The notes beneath the pieces were generated by a model. That model ran no database searches, was not told where the DNA came from, and saw nothing but the letters and a program-made list of their open reading frames with translations. A DNA stretch of 64,000 nt from Idiomarina abyssalis. Lineage in GTDB: Bacteria; Pseudomonadota; Gammaproteobacteria; Enterobacterales; Alteromonadaceae. Position 1 is the stretch's first letter; the number at the start of each line of letters is the position of its first letter. The translations under genes were made by a program, and so were the position numbers. Shown in pieces: positions 25,364 through 34,260 of the stretch. The stretch spans positions 217,319 to 281,318 of the forward strand of contig NZ_FPBE01000003.1 in NCBI RefSeq assembly GCF_900116625.1. Direction: 5' to 3'.

Positions 25364-28033
25364 TTAGCAGGGGTCTGGTGCGTTTTTACGAGAGTAGAAC
25401 CACCAGGTTATCACGCTGCATATAGCGTAGAAGACAATAAAGCTCACTAAGGCAGCGGATACGCTTCCTGTCAGACTAATGGATGAACCATAAGCTTTCG
25501 GGATAAAGAAGCCGCCGTAGGCTGCGAATGCCGAGATAAAACCAATAACCGCAGCCGATTCTTTATTGCCCTGCTTAATGGCTTCGTTGGTATCGCCCAG
25601 TTCGCGTTTGCGCTGGTTCAGGAAAATGACCGGAACCATACGGAAAGTGGAGCCGTTACCAATACCCGTTGCAATAAACAACACCATAAAGGCAGCGAAG
25701 AAGCCCCAGAAGTTGCCTTCAGTACCGGCTATTGGCAGGAAGTACATGACACCTGCTACGCCGGCAATCATCAGCAGGAAGTTCCAGAAGGTTACCCTTG
25801 CACCGCCTAGCTTGTCAGCGACAATACCACCGACGGGACGAGCCAAAGCACCAACTAACGGACCAAGGAAAGCGTAAGCGGTTGGGTCAACTTCAGGGAA
25901 CAGCATACCGGATAACAGAGGGAAGCCAGCAGCGAAGCCGATAAAGCTTCCGAACGTTCCCAAATAAAGGATACACATGATCCAATTATGACTGCGTTTG
26001 AAGATAACGGCTTGATCACTGAACGAAGCTTTCGCTGAGGAAATGTCGTTCATACCAAACCAGGCTGCGACAGAGCCAATAACAATTAACGGAACCCACA
26101 AGAACGCAGCGTTTTGCAGCCAGACTTCCTGACCCGCATTCGCACCTTCCTGGATCACCAGTGGGTCACCTCCCATACCGCCAAACACACTGGCAGCAAT
26201 AACCAGAGGCGCCAGTAACTGCATACCCGATACGCCCAGGTTACCCAGACCAGCATTCATGCCCAAGGCACCGCCTTTTTCCTTCTGTGGATAGAAAAAG
26301 CTGATGTTGGACATACTGGACGAGAAGTTACCGCCACCAAAGCCGCACAACAATGCAAGAATCAGCATGATCATGTATGGCGTATCGGTATTTTGAACGG
26401 CAAAGCCAATCCAAATACACGGCAGTAGTAAGGACGCTGTGGATATTGCTGTCCAGCGACGGCCACCAAATATCGGCACCATGAAGCTATAGAAGATCCG
26501 TAAGGTCGCACCCGACAATGCTGGCAGTGCCGCTAACCAGAACAGTTCGTTTTGGCTGTAAGGGAAGCCGAGAGCCGGCATTTTGACCACCAGAATACTC
26601 CAGATAGTCCAGACTGCGAACGCCAAAAACAGGTTGGGTATGGAAATCCACAGGTTACGGGTGGCAATGCGCTTACCTTTTTCTTCCCAGAAGGTTTTAT
26701 CTTCCGGACGCCAGTCATCCAGCACCATAGAGTTCGGAGTGGACAGCTCGGGCAGGTCGCGTTCTTCGCGGTCTTCGCGATACTCAACACGCTCTGCGCG
26801 AAGAATAGCAAAATGCATCCACGCGAGTGCGGCTGCAGCAATAACGAATAACAGCATAAAGCTGCTCTGCCATACACCAATCACATCGTTCAGCATGCCG
26901 AAGGTTAATGGCAGCAAGAAGCCACCCAAACCACCAATCATTCCGACCACACCACCAACAGCACCAACGCTTTTCGGGTAATAAACCGGAATATGCTTGA
27001 ATACAGCGGCTTTACCCAGCGACATAAAGAAGCCGAGTGCAAAAGTAAGGAAAACAAAGCCAAGTAAAGTGATTTCGAAGTGGAAGTTATAAGTCTGGTT
27101 TACCCCTTTAACCGCGTACTCGGTGCTGGGATAACTCAGTAAGAAAGTACAAATTACCGATGCAATGAATGTCCAGTACATGACTCGACGAGCCCCGTAT
27201 TTGTCAGACATCCAACCGCCCAGAATACGAAACAACGAAGCAGGGACAGTGTAAAGTGCCGCTATCATACCGGCCGTTTTTATATCCAGCTCGTAAACAC
27301 CGATAAGGTAGTGCGGCAACCATAAGGCTAACGCGACAAAAGCACCAAAAACAAAGAAGTAGTAAAGTGAGAAGCGCCAGACACGAAGATCACCAAGGGG
27401 CGACAGCTGCTCCCAAAAACCTTTTTGCTGAAGTTCCTGACGAGTTTCTTTTAGCGGATCGTCTTTTGCCAGGAAAAGAAAAACAACACCGGCAATAGCC
27501 AGTACCGTTGCATAAATTTGCGCAGTACCCTGCCAACCAAGGGCTATTAGCAGAAACGGAGCACCAAAGTTAGTTACCGCCGAGCCAACGTTACCGGCTC
27601 CGAAAATGCCTAGTGCGGTGCCTTGCTTTTCTTTTACATCGTTAAACCAGGCCGCCGTATAAGTTACACCAACAATGAATGAACCACCGGCCAGGCCAAC
27701 ACCTAATGCGGCAATCAACAACATAATGTAGCTGTTAGCAAAGGTGAGCAAATAGACACAGGCTGCGGTCAGTAACATGAGAATACTGAAGACTTTGCGA
27801 CCACCGTACTGGTCGGTCCAAATACCCAGGAACATACGGCTGATAGAACCCGTTAATACCGGGGTTGCCATCAGTAAGCCCAACTGAGTGTCAGTTAAGT
27901 TGAAGTCGGCTTTTATCTGAATGCCGATGATTGAAAAGATGGTCCAGACCGCAAAACAAAGCGTGAACGCCAGCGTTGAAATAGCGAGCGCTCTGTTGCG
28001 TTGACCACCTGTGACTGACAGGGGTTGGTTCAT
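25364..28033 (-). CDS. narK: Double-domain nitrate/nitrite transporter NarK (NarK1-NarK2 fusion)
   Basis: An 889-residue fusion of two complete 12-TM NarK modules (about 1-425 and 450-885) joined by a charged linker rich in Glu, Arg and Asp. Both halves carry nitrate signature motifs: GLAGGSF and GAGNVGSAV in the first, GFGGGNF and GLGNLGVSG in the second, and a conserved arginine in TM2 (SISRMFLG and ATLRIFYS). Similar fusions in Paracoccus combine a nitrate/proton symporter with a nitrate/nitrite antiporter. GGAGGT precedes the ATG. A NarL-type site lies about 170 bases upstream. Confidence 0.95.
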   Translation of the reverse strand: MNQPLSVTGGQRNRALAISTLAFTLCFAVWTIFSIIGIQIKADFNLTDTQLGLLMATPVLTGSISRMFLGIWTDQYGGRKVFSILMLLTAACVYLLTFANSYIMLLIAALGVGLAGGSFIVGVTYTAAWFNDVKEKQGTALGIFGAGNVGSAVTNFGAPFLLIALGWQGTAQIYATVLAIAGVVFLFLAKDDPLKETRQELQQKGFWEQLSPLGDLRVWRFSLYYFFVFGAFVALALWLPHYLIGVYELDIKTAGMIAALYTVPASLFRILGGWMSDKYGARRVMYWTFIASVICTFLLSYPSTEYAVKGVNQTYNFHFEITLLGFVFLTFALGFFMSLGKAAVFKHIPVYYPKSVGAVGGVVGMIGGLGGFLLPLTFGMLNDVIGVWQSSFMLLFVIAAAALAWMHFAILRAERVEYREDREERDLPELSTPNSMVLDDWRPEDKTFWEEKGKRIATRNLWISIPNLFLAFAVWTIWSILVVKMPALGFPYSQNELFWLAALPALSGATLRIFYSFMVPIFGGRRWTAISTASLLLPCIWIGFAVQNTDTPYMIMLILALLCGFGGGNFSSSMSNISFFYPQKEKGGALGMNAGLGNLGVSGMQLLAPLVIAASVFGGMGGDPLVIQEGANAGQEVWLQNAAFLWVPLIVIGSVAAWFGMNDISSAKASFSDQAVIFKRSHNWIMCILYLGTFGSFIGFAAGFPLLSGMLFPEVDPTAYAFLGPLVGALARPVGGIVADKLGGARVTFWNFLLMIAGVAGVMYFLPIAGTEGNFWGFFAAFMVLFIATGIGNGSTFRMVPVIFLNQRKRELGDTNEAIKQGNKESAAVIGFISAFAAYGGFFIPKAYGSSISLTGSVSAALVSFIVFYAICSVITWWFYSRKNAPDPC

Positions 28034-28198
28034 GAAAGACCTCCAGTTAGATCCATTAAGTCAGATGGCTAAACTTTACTGTTAAGCGCAATAAAATGCT
28101 TTAGTATCAAAAGACTAGGACGAAGCGGAAGGTTCTGGTAATGCTACTTTAAGGGTAGTTTCAAGTGTCTTGGGAAAGCCTGTTAAAAGCGAGGAGGC

Positions 28199-28214
28199 TA
28201 CCCCTTAATGGGTA
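28199..28214. promoter_or_regulatory. NarL-type 7-2-7 site between narK and nnrS
   Basis: TACCCCT-TA-ATGGGTA is a close match to paired NarL heptamers. The 308-base narK/nnrS divergent region also has TACTTTAAGGGTA at 28145 and a TTGAT half-site at 28106-28110 on the minus strand, but no gene. Confidence 0.65.
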
Positions 28215-28341
28215 ATTTTTACTTGCCATAAAGAAACGAAATCAACTAAGGGGTACTAACTTATTTTCGCGAGTAAGCAGTCGATTTTCCGATAAATAAA
28301 AGATATATTACAAATGTACCTTTAAAAATTAAGCGGTGACA

Positions 28342-29547
28342 ATGATGCAGATCACAGACAAACAAAAAGAAGAGCAGTTAATTCCAATTCTGCGCCAGGC
28401 ATTTCGACCGCTGTTCCTGCTGGGAGCAGGGTTTAGTGCCATCGCTATGCTGTTGTGGGGGCTGGCACTTGGTGGAAAGGTCGATTTGCCCGTATATGGC
28501 AACATCATGTTCTGGCACTCCCATGAAATGATGTTCGGCTTTGTTATCGCTATTGTGCTTGGTTTCCTATTAACCGCGGTGCAGAACTGGACGGGGCTTA
28601 GAGCACCTCACGGCAACACCTTGCTCATTCTGACGGTATTATGGGCAGCAGCGCGGCTGGGTCTTTTGTTTGGGAGTGAGTTGCCCTGGTGGCTGGTTGC
28701 GGCAGTCGATATCAGTCTTTTACCTGTTGCTGCATTTTTGTTCGGGCGCATGGTACTCAAGGTGAATCAGACCCGAAACTTATTTTTTGTCCCCATTCTG
28801 TTGTTGCTGACTGTTTGTAATTTGCTTATGCATTATGGCTTGCACTTTGGTCAGTACCATATTCAAATTCTTGGTGCCTACAATGCGGTGTTCCTGGTGG
28901 CCTTGCTTATGGCAATTATTGGCGGCCGGGTACTGCCCATGTTTACCGCCAATGGCACTATGACACCGAAAGTACAGCCGATTGTCTGGCTTGATCGTAT
29001 TGCGCTGGGTAGTTTGTGGCTTATTTTTGCGGTTCACTTTTTGAATCTGCACACCATATTACCCAGTCAGGTGATGGTCTTCCTATTTACCGTTTCAGCT
29101 ATTGCTACAGCGATACGGGTAGCGCGCTGGAAAATCTGGATGACCTGGCGGGTGCCGTTACTGTGGTCGCTGCATTTGGCCTATTGGTTTATTCCGGTTG
29201 GGTTGGCGCTATTTGCACTGCGCTATGCCGGTTTTGAGCTGACTCAGAGCCTGGCTATGCACGCACTGACCGCTGGTGCTATGGGTAATATGATTTTGAG
29301 CATGATAGCGCGGGTATCCCTGGGGCACAGTGGCCGTCCATTGCAGCCCAAACTGATTATGACCGGCGCATTCTTATTGGTGCTAATTGCTGCACTGACC
29401 CGGGTCTTTTTAATGTGGCTGGCGCCAGAGTTAACCAGCCAGTGGCTCATGTTCAGCACTTTAGCCTGGGCTTTGGCTTACGGTATTTATGTTGTGGTTT
29501 ACTTTAAAGTGCTGACTACGCCGCGTGCTGATGGAAACCCGGGTTAA
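28342..29547 (+). CDS. nnrS: NnrS family heme-copper membrane protein
   Basis: A membrane protein of about 401 residues with about 12 TM segments. NnrS proteins bind heme and copper and protect cells against nitrosative stress; they commonly sit in NorR- or Nnr-controlled clusters. Signatures are AFRPLFLLGAGF, FWHSHEMMFGF, GGRVLPMFTANG, ALTAGAMGNMILSMIARVSLGHSGRPL. The ATG at 28342 is preferred over the GTG at 28336. It is divergent from narK, and its stop overlaps the converging moeB stop by 4 bases. Confidence 0.92.
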   Translation: MMQITDKQKEEQLIPILRQAFRPLFLLGAGFSAIAMLLWGLALGGKVDLPVYGNIMFWHSHEMMFGFVIAIVLGFLLTAVQNWTGLRAPHGNTLLILTVLWAAARLGLLFGSELPWWLVAAVDISLLPVAAFLFGRMVLKVNQTRNLFFVPILLLLTVCNLLMHYGLHFGQYHIQILGAYNAVFLVALLMAIIGGRVLPMFTANGTMTPKVQPIVWLDRIALGSLWLIFAVHFLNLHTILPSQVMVFLFTVSAIATAIRVARWKIWMTWRVPLLWSLHLAYWFIPVGLALFALRYAGFELTQSLAMHALTAGAMGNMILSMIARVSLGHSGRPLQPKLIMTGAFLLVLIAALTRVFLMWLAPELTSQWLMFSTLAWALAYGIYVVVYFKVLTTPRADGNPG

Positions 29548-30299
29548 AGGTCTGCACAGTGTGGGCACTGCGGGTGCTTCTGAATATTGAGCCGCTGCCA
29601 GTCACTGTGCAGCGCATCAAACAATAATACCGATGAATACAGCGGCTGGCCAATACCAGCCGCTATTTTTATTGCTTCGACAGCCTGCATGGTACCTACC
29701 ACCCCCACCAAAGGAGACAAAACACCGGCTTCTGTACAACTGAGTTGCTGCTCACCAAAAAACTGGCTGTAACAGGCGTAGCAGGGCGAACTGTTTTGCA
29801 TAGAAAAGCTGGCAATCTGACCTTCAAAACGAATGGCAGAGCCGGAAACCAACGGCGTTTTACTTTTGAGGCACGCTTTATTAACGCTGTTACGTGTCGC
29901 CAGGTTGTCGCAGCAATCGACAATGAGCGTGGCATCTTCTGCTAAGTTCATCAGCAAAGCGTCGTCTGCCCGTACCGGCAGTACTCTAATGTCAGTTTCG
30001 CTATTCAGCTGCATCAGGTGCTGGCGAGCTTGCTCTGCTTTGTTATTCCCTACGCTGCTTTCGGTGAACAGAATTTGGCGTTGCAGGTTATGACGGTCAA
30101 TTACATCGTCATCGACTAAGGTGATCTTTCCAACGCCAGCGGCGGTTAAATAAGGCGCAACGGCGCAGCCTAATCCGCCCAGGCCAATGATGACCAGATG
30201 GGCGTTTAGTAACCTTTCCTGGCCTTCTAAGTCCATAGCCGGTAGGGCAATGTGCCGGTTGTACTTCAGCATCTGCTGATGAGAAAGGGTTTTACTCAT
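29544..30299 (-). CDS. moeB: Molybdopterin-synthase adenylyltransferase MoeB (ThiF/E1-like)
   Basis: A 251-residue E1-like enzyme that adenylylates the C-terminus of MoaD for sulfur transfer. Motifs: YNRHIALPAMDLEGQERL, the nucleotide-binding IIGLGGLGCAVAPYL (about residues 37-51), DDDVIDRHNLQRQ, DCCDNLATRNSVN, and two zinc-binding pairs, CYAC and CPHC. ThiF would be an alternative, but the surrounding molybdenum genes favour MoeB. It is the last gene of norR-ybaN-moeB, each overlapping the next by 4 bases. Confidence 0.88.
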   Translation of the reverse strand: MSKTLSHQQMLKYNRHIALPAMDLEGQERLLNAHLVIIGLGGLGCAVAPYLTAAGVGKITLVDDDVIDRHNLQRQILFTESSVGNNKAEQARQHLMQLNSETDIRVLPVRADDALLMNLAEDATLIVDCCDNLATRNSVNKACLKSKTPLVSGSAIRFEGQIASFSMQNSSPCYACYSQFFGEQQLSCTEAGVLSPLVGVVGTMQAVEAIKIAAGIGQPLYSSVLLFDALHSDWQRLNIQKHPQCPHCADL

Positions 30300-30700
30300 A
30301 ACGAGTTTCCATTATTTTCAGGTACAAATTCAGGGCGAGTGGCCAGCCAGTAACCCACGGTGAGTAAGACCACACCCACCAGCCCTTTTAACCACACGGG
30401 AACCTGTGGAACCAATAACCATAACACCAAATAACCTGTTGCCATCATAATCAGGGCTATGACTTTGGAACGGCGTTTTATGACGCGATTATCGCGCCAG
30501 GCTCTAATATCCGGACCGTATTTTGGGTGGTTAATCAGCCAGGCCTCCAAACGAGGCCAACCCTTGCTGGCAGCCCAGAGCGCGGCAATAAGAAACGGAA
30601 CAGTCGGCATTACCGGCAGGGCAATACCAATCAGCCCCAGTAGCACAAAAAATAGAGCCAGAGCGCGCCAGAGCAACCGAATCAACAACTCCCGGGTCAT
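30296..30700 (-). CDS. ybaN: YbaN family inner-membrane protein (DUF454)
   Basis: A 134-residue protein with three to four hydrophobic segments (about 10-35, 77-92 and 100-115). The family signature is visible in LGLIGIALPVMPTVPFLI followed by AALWAASKGWPRLEAWL and the basic KRRSK stretch. The function is unknown. It overlaps norR and moeB by 4 bases each (ATGA junctions), so the three genes should be translationally coupled. Confidence 0.85.
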   Translation of the reverse strand: MTRELLIRLLWRALALFFVLLGLIGIALPVMPTVPFLIAALWAASKGWPRLEAWLINHPKYGPDIRAWRDNRVIKRRSKVIALIMMATGYLVLWLLVPQVPVWLKGLVGVVLLTVGYWLATRPEFVPENNGNSL

Positions 30701-32241
30701 GACTTCATTCCCAACCGGCCTGCCATTTTGTGCAGGTTACTGGCGTCCAGTTGCAGGTCTTTAGCAGCTTGACTCCAGCTGTTGTTATGCCGACTCAAAG
30801 CCGCTTCAATCATTTTTCTTTGGGTGTAGCTAACCGCCTCCTTCATGGAAACGTTATGCACCGGCAACTCGGCTCCTCCGCTGTTTTTATCGGAATCCAG
30901 AGAGGCTGACATGGGTAACTGAACATCGAGATCCAACATGTCCGGCTCAATGGTCGCAATATCGGTTTTCTCAACGCCATGGCTCAGCAGCTTAATGGCC
31001 GCGCGGCTTATTACGTGCTCCAGTTCGCGCACATTACCCGGCCACTGATACTGCTGTATGGCCAGTTCCGCTTCCGGCGACAGCCGCAAAGCACGAAGCC
31101 CCAGGCGCGCGCGGTTTAACTCAAGAAAGTGACCGGCCAGAATCGACACATCGTCATCGCGCTCACGCAAAGGAGGTATGGGTAACGGGTAAACCGACAG
31201 GCGGTGGTACAAATCCGCACGGAAGGTTTCATTACTGACTTGCTGGCGCAGGTTACGGTTGGTGGCTGCTATCAGGCGTACGTCCACTTTACGGTATTTG
31301 TCCGAACCCAGTCGCTGTATTTCACCGTTTTGCAGAACCCGTAGCAGCTTGGCCTGTATCGACAGTGGCAGTTCGCCCACTTCATCCAGAAATAAGGTGC
31401 CGCCATGAGCCGCCTCAAAGCGCCCGGAACGGTCGCTGGTAGCACCGGAGAAAGCGCCTTTAACATGACCAAAGAGCTCACTTTCAGCTAAGGATTCTGG
31501 CAGCGCAGCACAGTTAACATAAATAAGCGGCATATCGCTGCGCTGCGACAATAAGTGAAGTTCGCGTGCGAAGAGCTCTTTACCGACGCCGGTTTCCCCT
31601 AAAAGCAGTACCGGTAAGTCAGCACCGGCGACAACTCTAAGCTCTTTCAGAACACCTTCAATGGCTTTGCTCTGACCAATAATTTCAGAGTCGTTGGTTT
31701 CTGTCGCTCCGGCTTGCGGCATGGCGCGTTGTTGCCCCTGACGCAAGGCTCTGACGTTTTGCTCAAGCTGGCCAATACGCACCGCTGTTTCAACGAATAA
31801 ACTGAACTTTTGCAGCTCGAGTATGGAATCATCGGTAAAGGTGCCTGGCTGCAGGGCATCTAATGTCAGCACCCCCCAGCATTTGTTTTCCAGGTACAAG
31901 CTGATTCCCATGCAGTCGTGTACGGGCAGTGCATTACCCGGCTGCTCGGCTAATAAACCGTCGTAAGGGTCTGGTAACGATGAGTCATGCTCAAACCTTA
32001 CCGGGCTGCGGGAAGCCAGCAGTGCCGCCAGCCGTGGGTGTTGCGCAACCACGAAGCGACGACCCAGAGCTTCGCGCACCAGGCCCTGAATAGCGACGGG
32101 CTGAAGTACCTCGTTATCCAGTTTCAGTAACACCACCGCCCCACAGTTGAAATGACGGCGTAAGGTATTGACCAAATTTTGTAAACGAACGGCGGCAGGC
32201 TGCTCGGTCAGCAGGTCTGCTAATAGACTTTCTTGTAACAT
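30697..32241 (-). CDS. norR: NO-responsive sigma-54 activator NorR
   Basis: A 514-residue enhancer-binding protein. Residues about 1-180 form the GAF domain that senses NO through a non-heme iron. Residues about 190-425 are the AAA+ domain with Walker A GETGVGKE and a sigma-54 contact loop written GAFSGA (about 262-267) rather than GAFTGA. Residues about 470-514 are a Fis-type HTH. It should activate norB and the divergent di-iron gene through the GT-N7-AC sites. One such site begins 2 bases upstream of its own ATG, and no ribosome site is visible there, so its own expression may be low and autorepressed. Confidence 0.95.
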   Translation of the reverse strand: MLQESLLADLLTEQPAAVRLQNLVNTLRRHFNCGAVVLLKLDNEVLQPVAIQGLVREALGRRFVVAQHPRLAALLASRSPVRFEHDSSLPDPYDGLLAEQPGNALPVHDCMGISLYLENKCWGVLTLDALQPGTFTDDSILELQKFSLFVETAVRIGQLEQNVRALRQGQQRAMPQAGATETNDSEIIGQSKAIEGVLKELRVVAGADLPVLLLGETGVGKELFARELHLLSQRSDMPLIYVNCAALPESLAESELFGHVKGAFSGATSDRSGRFEAAHGGTLFLDEVGELPLSIQAKLLRVLQNGEIQRLGSDKYRKVDVRLIAATNRNLRQQVSNETFRADLYHRLSVYPLPIPPLRERDDDVSILAGHFLELNRARLGLRALRLSPEAELAIQQYQWPGNVRELEHVISRAAIKLLSHGVEKTDIATIEPDMLDLDVQLPMSASLDSDKNSGGAELPVHNVSMKEAVSYTQRKMIEAALSRHNNSWSQAAKDLQLDASNLHKMAGRLGMKS

Positions 32242-32242
32242 G

Positions 32243-32295
32243 GTTAAATTGACTGCTCAGGTTAAAAAGACCCTTATTGGTTGGGTTGATAGTAC
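32243..32295 (+). promoter_or_regulatory. Three NorR-type enhancer sites (GT-N7-AC) in the norR/di-iron gene gap
   Basis: GT-N7-AC sites lie at 32243-32253, 32261-32271 and 32285-32295. Their starts are 18 and 24 bases apart and the last site ends 43 bases before the -24 element. These distances equal those at the norB promoter. The first site abuts the norR start codon. Confidence 0.87.
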
Positions 32296-32337
32296 CTTGG
32301 CACCCCGGAGAGTCAATAATCACAATGGGGTAGAAGC

Positions 32338-32353
32338 TGGCCTGTTTGTTGCA
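32338..32353 (+). promoter_or_regulatory. Sigma-54 promoter of the hemerythrin-like gene
   Basis: TGGCCTGTTTGTTGCA matches the -24/-12 consensus with correct GG-to-GC spacing. It lies 76 bases before the start codon at 32429. Confidence 0.88.
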
Positions 32354-32428
32354 ATCAACAGCCATAGCGAAAGTTTAGACCGTTAAGTAACGGCTGAAAA
32401 TTTTAATTTAGCAAACAGGAGTTACCCC

Positions 32429-32968
32429 ATGAATACTTTAAATGAACGTTTACAAGCTGCTGAACAGAAATGGCAGGACGCGAGCCCTCAGGAATTAATC
32501 GAGCACATCTATTTGCGCTTTCACCAGTGTCATCGTGACCAGCTGCCAGAACTAAAGCAGTTAGCTATGCGCGTGGAAGAGGTTCACGGTGATCATGCCG
32601 AAGCGCCTAATGGTCTGGCTGAGCACTTAGACAATATGTTGCAGGAGCTGGAAAGCCACATGATGAAAGAAGAACAAATCCTGTTCCCAATGTTGTCGCG
32701 TGGAGTCTATCCAAGCGGCCCAATTTCAGTCATGGAAGAAGAACACGTGCAGCACGAAGACGAAATCAATAAAATTAATGAACTGACCAACAACCTGACT
32801 TTGCCTGAAGGCGCCTGTGGCACCTGGACTGCGCTTTATAACGGCCTGAAAGAGTTGCAGGACGACTTACGCGAGCATATTTACCTGGAAAACAACGTAC
32901 TTTTTGTCGAGAAGAAAGCGGCAGCACCGGTACACGGTAAAGATTTTTGCTGTGGGTCTTGTCAGTAA
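32429..32968 (+). CDS. Hemerythrin-like di-iron protein (NorA/DnrN/RIC-related)
   Basis: A 179-residue cytoplasmic four-helix protein rich in His and Glu at hemerythrin spacings (HIYLRFHQCH, HMMKEEQILFP, EEEHVQHEDE, LREHIYLENNVLF). RIC/YtfE-family proteins repair iron-sulfur clusters damaged by NO and release or bind NO. The usual N-terminal ScdA_N domain with its Cys pair is missing. Instead the protein ends in DFCCGSCQ. The arrangement of norR opposite this gene mirrors norR-norA of Cupriavidus. GGAG precedes the ATG. Expression should be NorR- and sigma-54-dependent. Its end overlaps mltC by 7 bases (convergent). Confidence 0.88.
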   Translation: MNTLNERLQAAEQKWQDASPQELIEHIYLRFHQCHRDQLPELKQLAMRVEEVHGDHAEAPNGLAEHLDNMLQELESHMMKEEQILFPMLSRGVYPSGPISVMEEEHVQHEDEINKINELTNNLTLPEGACGTWTALYNGLKELQDDLREHIYLENNVLFVEKKAAAPVHGKDFCCGSCQ

Positions 32969-34152
32969 TTTTGCTTAAAGTACATCACCTTTTCCAGGTA
33001 CCGGCGGCTTTCAGCCAAAGGATGTTTTGAAGTTAAGTCCCGGTAAATGACACCGGGCTGACTTCGGTTCATTATTTGAATGGCCCGGTTGCGGTTGGAT
33101 GAAAAGGTTTTCAGTACATTACCCGCACCGCCGTTATATGCGGATACTATAGCGTACTCACGGCTGCTTGGGTTTTGCACGCCTTTTAAATACTGGGTAT
33201 TGAGAATGTATAAGTAGGCACTGCCTATATCAATGTTCTGGGCGGGGTCAAATAACTGCTCAGAGGTTGGCTGGCCGGGAACTTCGCGTACCCGCTCAAA
33301 GACATCTCGCCCGGCGGTAGCTGCCACCACCTGCATTAAGCCATAAGCATTGGCATGGCTTACCGCATAAGGGTTGAAGCTGCTTTCGGTTTCAATAATG
33401 GCGTAAATAAGCTCAGGTTCAATGTCGTAGCGCTTCGCGGCGGCAATCACGTAATCGGAATATTGATGTTTGCGTAGCGCTTTATGGTCGTCCACCAGCG
33501 CAATTTGTACTTCATAAACGTCGTTGTCTTTGGCACGGCGAGTGCGAAGCTCGTTGTTAACTAAATACTTGGCAAAACGGTTGGCTCGCCACTGGTATTC
33601 GACCACGACATTGTCCTGGTCAACAACCTGGCCTCGCAAAAAGGGCTTTCCTGAACCTTCTGGCTCTTTATCGGTAAATATATCAACGGCGGTGAGATCG
33701 GCGGGTGTCAGCAGCGTGCGTACAATTGCCGCCTGCAATTTTTGCCGGGTTTCGGCGGGATCGCCGCTGTCATGTAAAGTGGCTACGGTCAGCAGGCCTT
33801 GCTCAAAATCAACCACGGCTTTGGCATGAAAGTTATCGCTGTATTTAACGTACTTTTTCTCGCTGGGAACCGTGTCTTTTTCTTCACCCCAAATGGCTTC
33901 GGCAACGGTACGAAGGTCGCGCAGTGCTTTGCGCAGATCTTCAATATCGCTAATAAGCTGACGGGGGTTACTGCGGTAGCTATTGAGACGCTCACGAGCT
34001 AACGATTCAACAACCGCTGTGGGGTCATTTCCGCTTAGGATGCCAGAAGTAACTACTCGCCTGACGTTATTCGGTGTCACTTCACAGCCGGCCAGAATTA
34101 TTGTGGTAGTTAAAGCCACCATTAGTGTGATTATTTGAGTCTTTTTATTCAT
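32962..34152 (-). CDS. mltC: Membrane-bound lytic murein transglycosylase C
   Basis: A lipoprotein of about 396 residues with a signal peptide ending in the lipobox ILAGC, an N-terminal DUF3393 domain and a C-terminal SLT domain that cleaves peptidoglycan glycan strands. The catalytic glutamate is in AIIETESSFNPYAVSHANAYG, with GLMQV and AYNGGAGNV further on. ATG at 34152 is preferred because it starts a typical signal peptide; a GTG with AAGG before it at 34173 would add seven residues. Confidence 0.93.
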   Translation of the reverse strand: MNKKTQIITLMVALTTTIILAGCEVTPNNVRRVVTSGILSGNDPTAVVESLARERLNSYRSNPRQLISDIEDLRKALRDLRTVAEAIWGEEKDTVPSEKKYVKYSDNFHAKAVVDFEQGLLTVATLHDSGDPAETRQKLQAAIVRTLLTPADLTAVDIFTDKEPEGSGKPFLRGQVVDQDNVVVEYQWRANRFAKYLVNNELRTRRAKDNDVYEVQIALVDDHKALRKHQYSDYVIAAAKRYDIEPELIYAIIETESSFNPYAVSHANAYGLMQVVAATAGRDVFERVREVPGQPTSEQLFDPAQNIDIGSAYLYILNTQYLKGVQNPSSREYAIVSAYNGGAGNVLKTFSSNRNRAIQIMNRSQPGVIYRDLTSKHPLAESRRYLEKVMYFKQNY

Positions 34153-34260
34153 AGCGCCTAAATTGAGCTTCACTTACCTTGTTCAAGCTTTTACATTAGG
34201 GAGACATAAAAATAAACCCTAAGCATTGTTTCGGCAGTGTGTAAAACAACAGGAATGAAG

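Noticed and set aside
28145..28157. TACTTTAAGGGTA as another NarL pair
   Set aside because: The heptamers would overlap and do not have 7-2-7 spacing.
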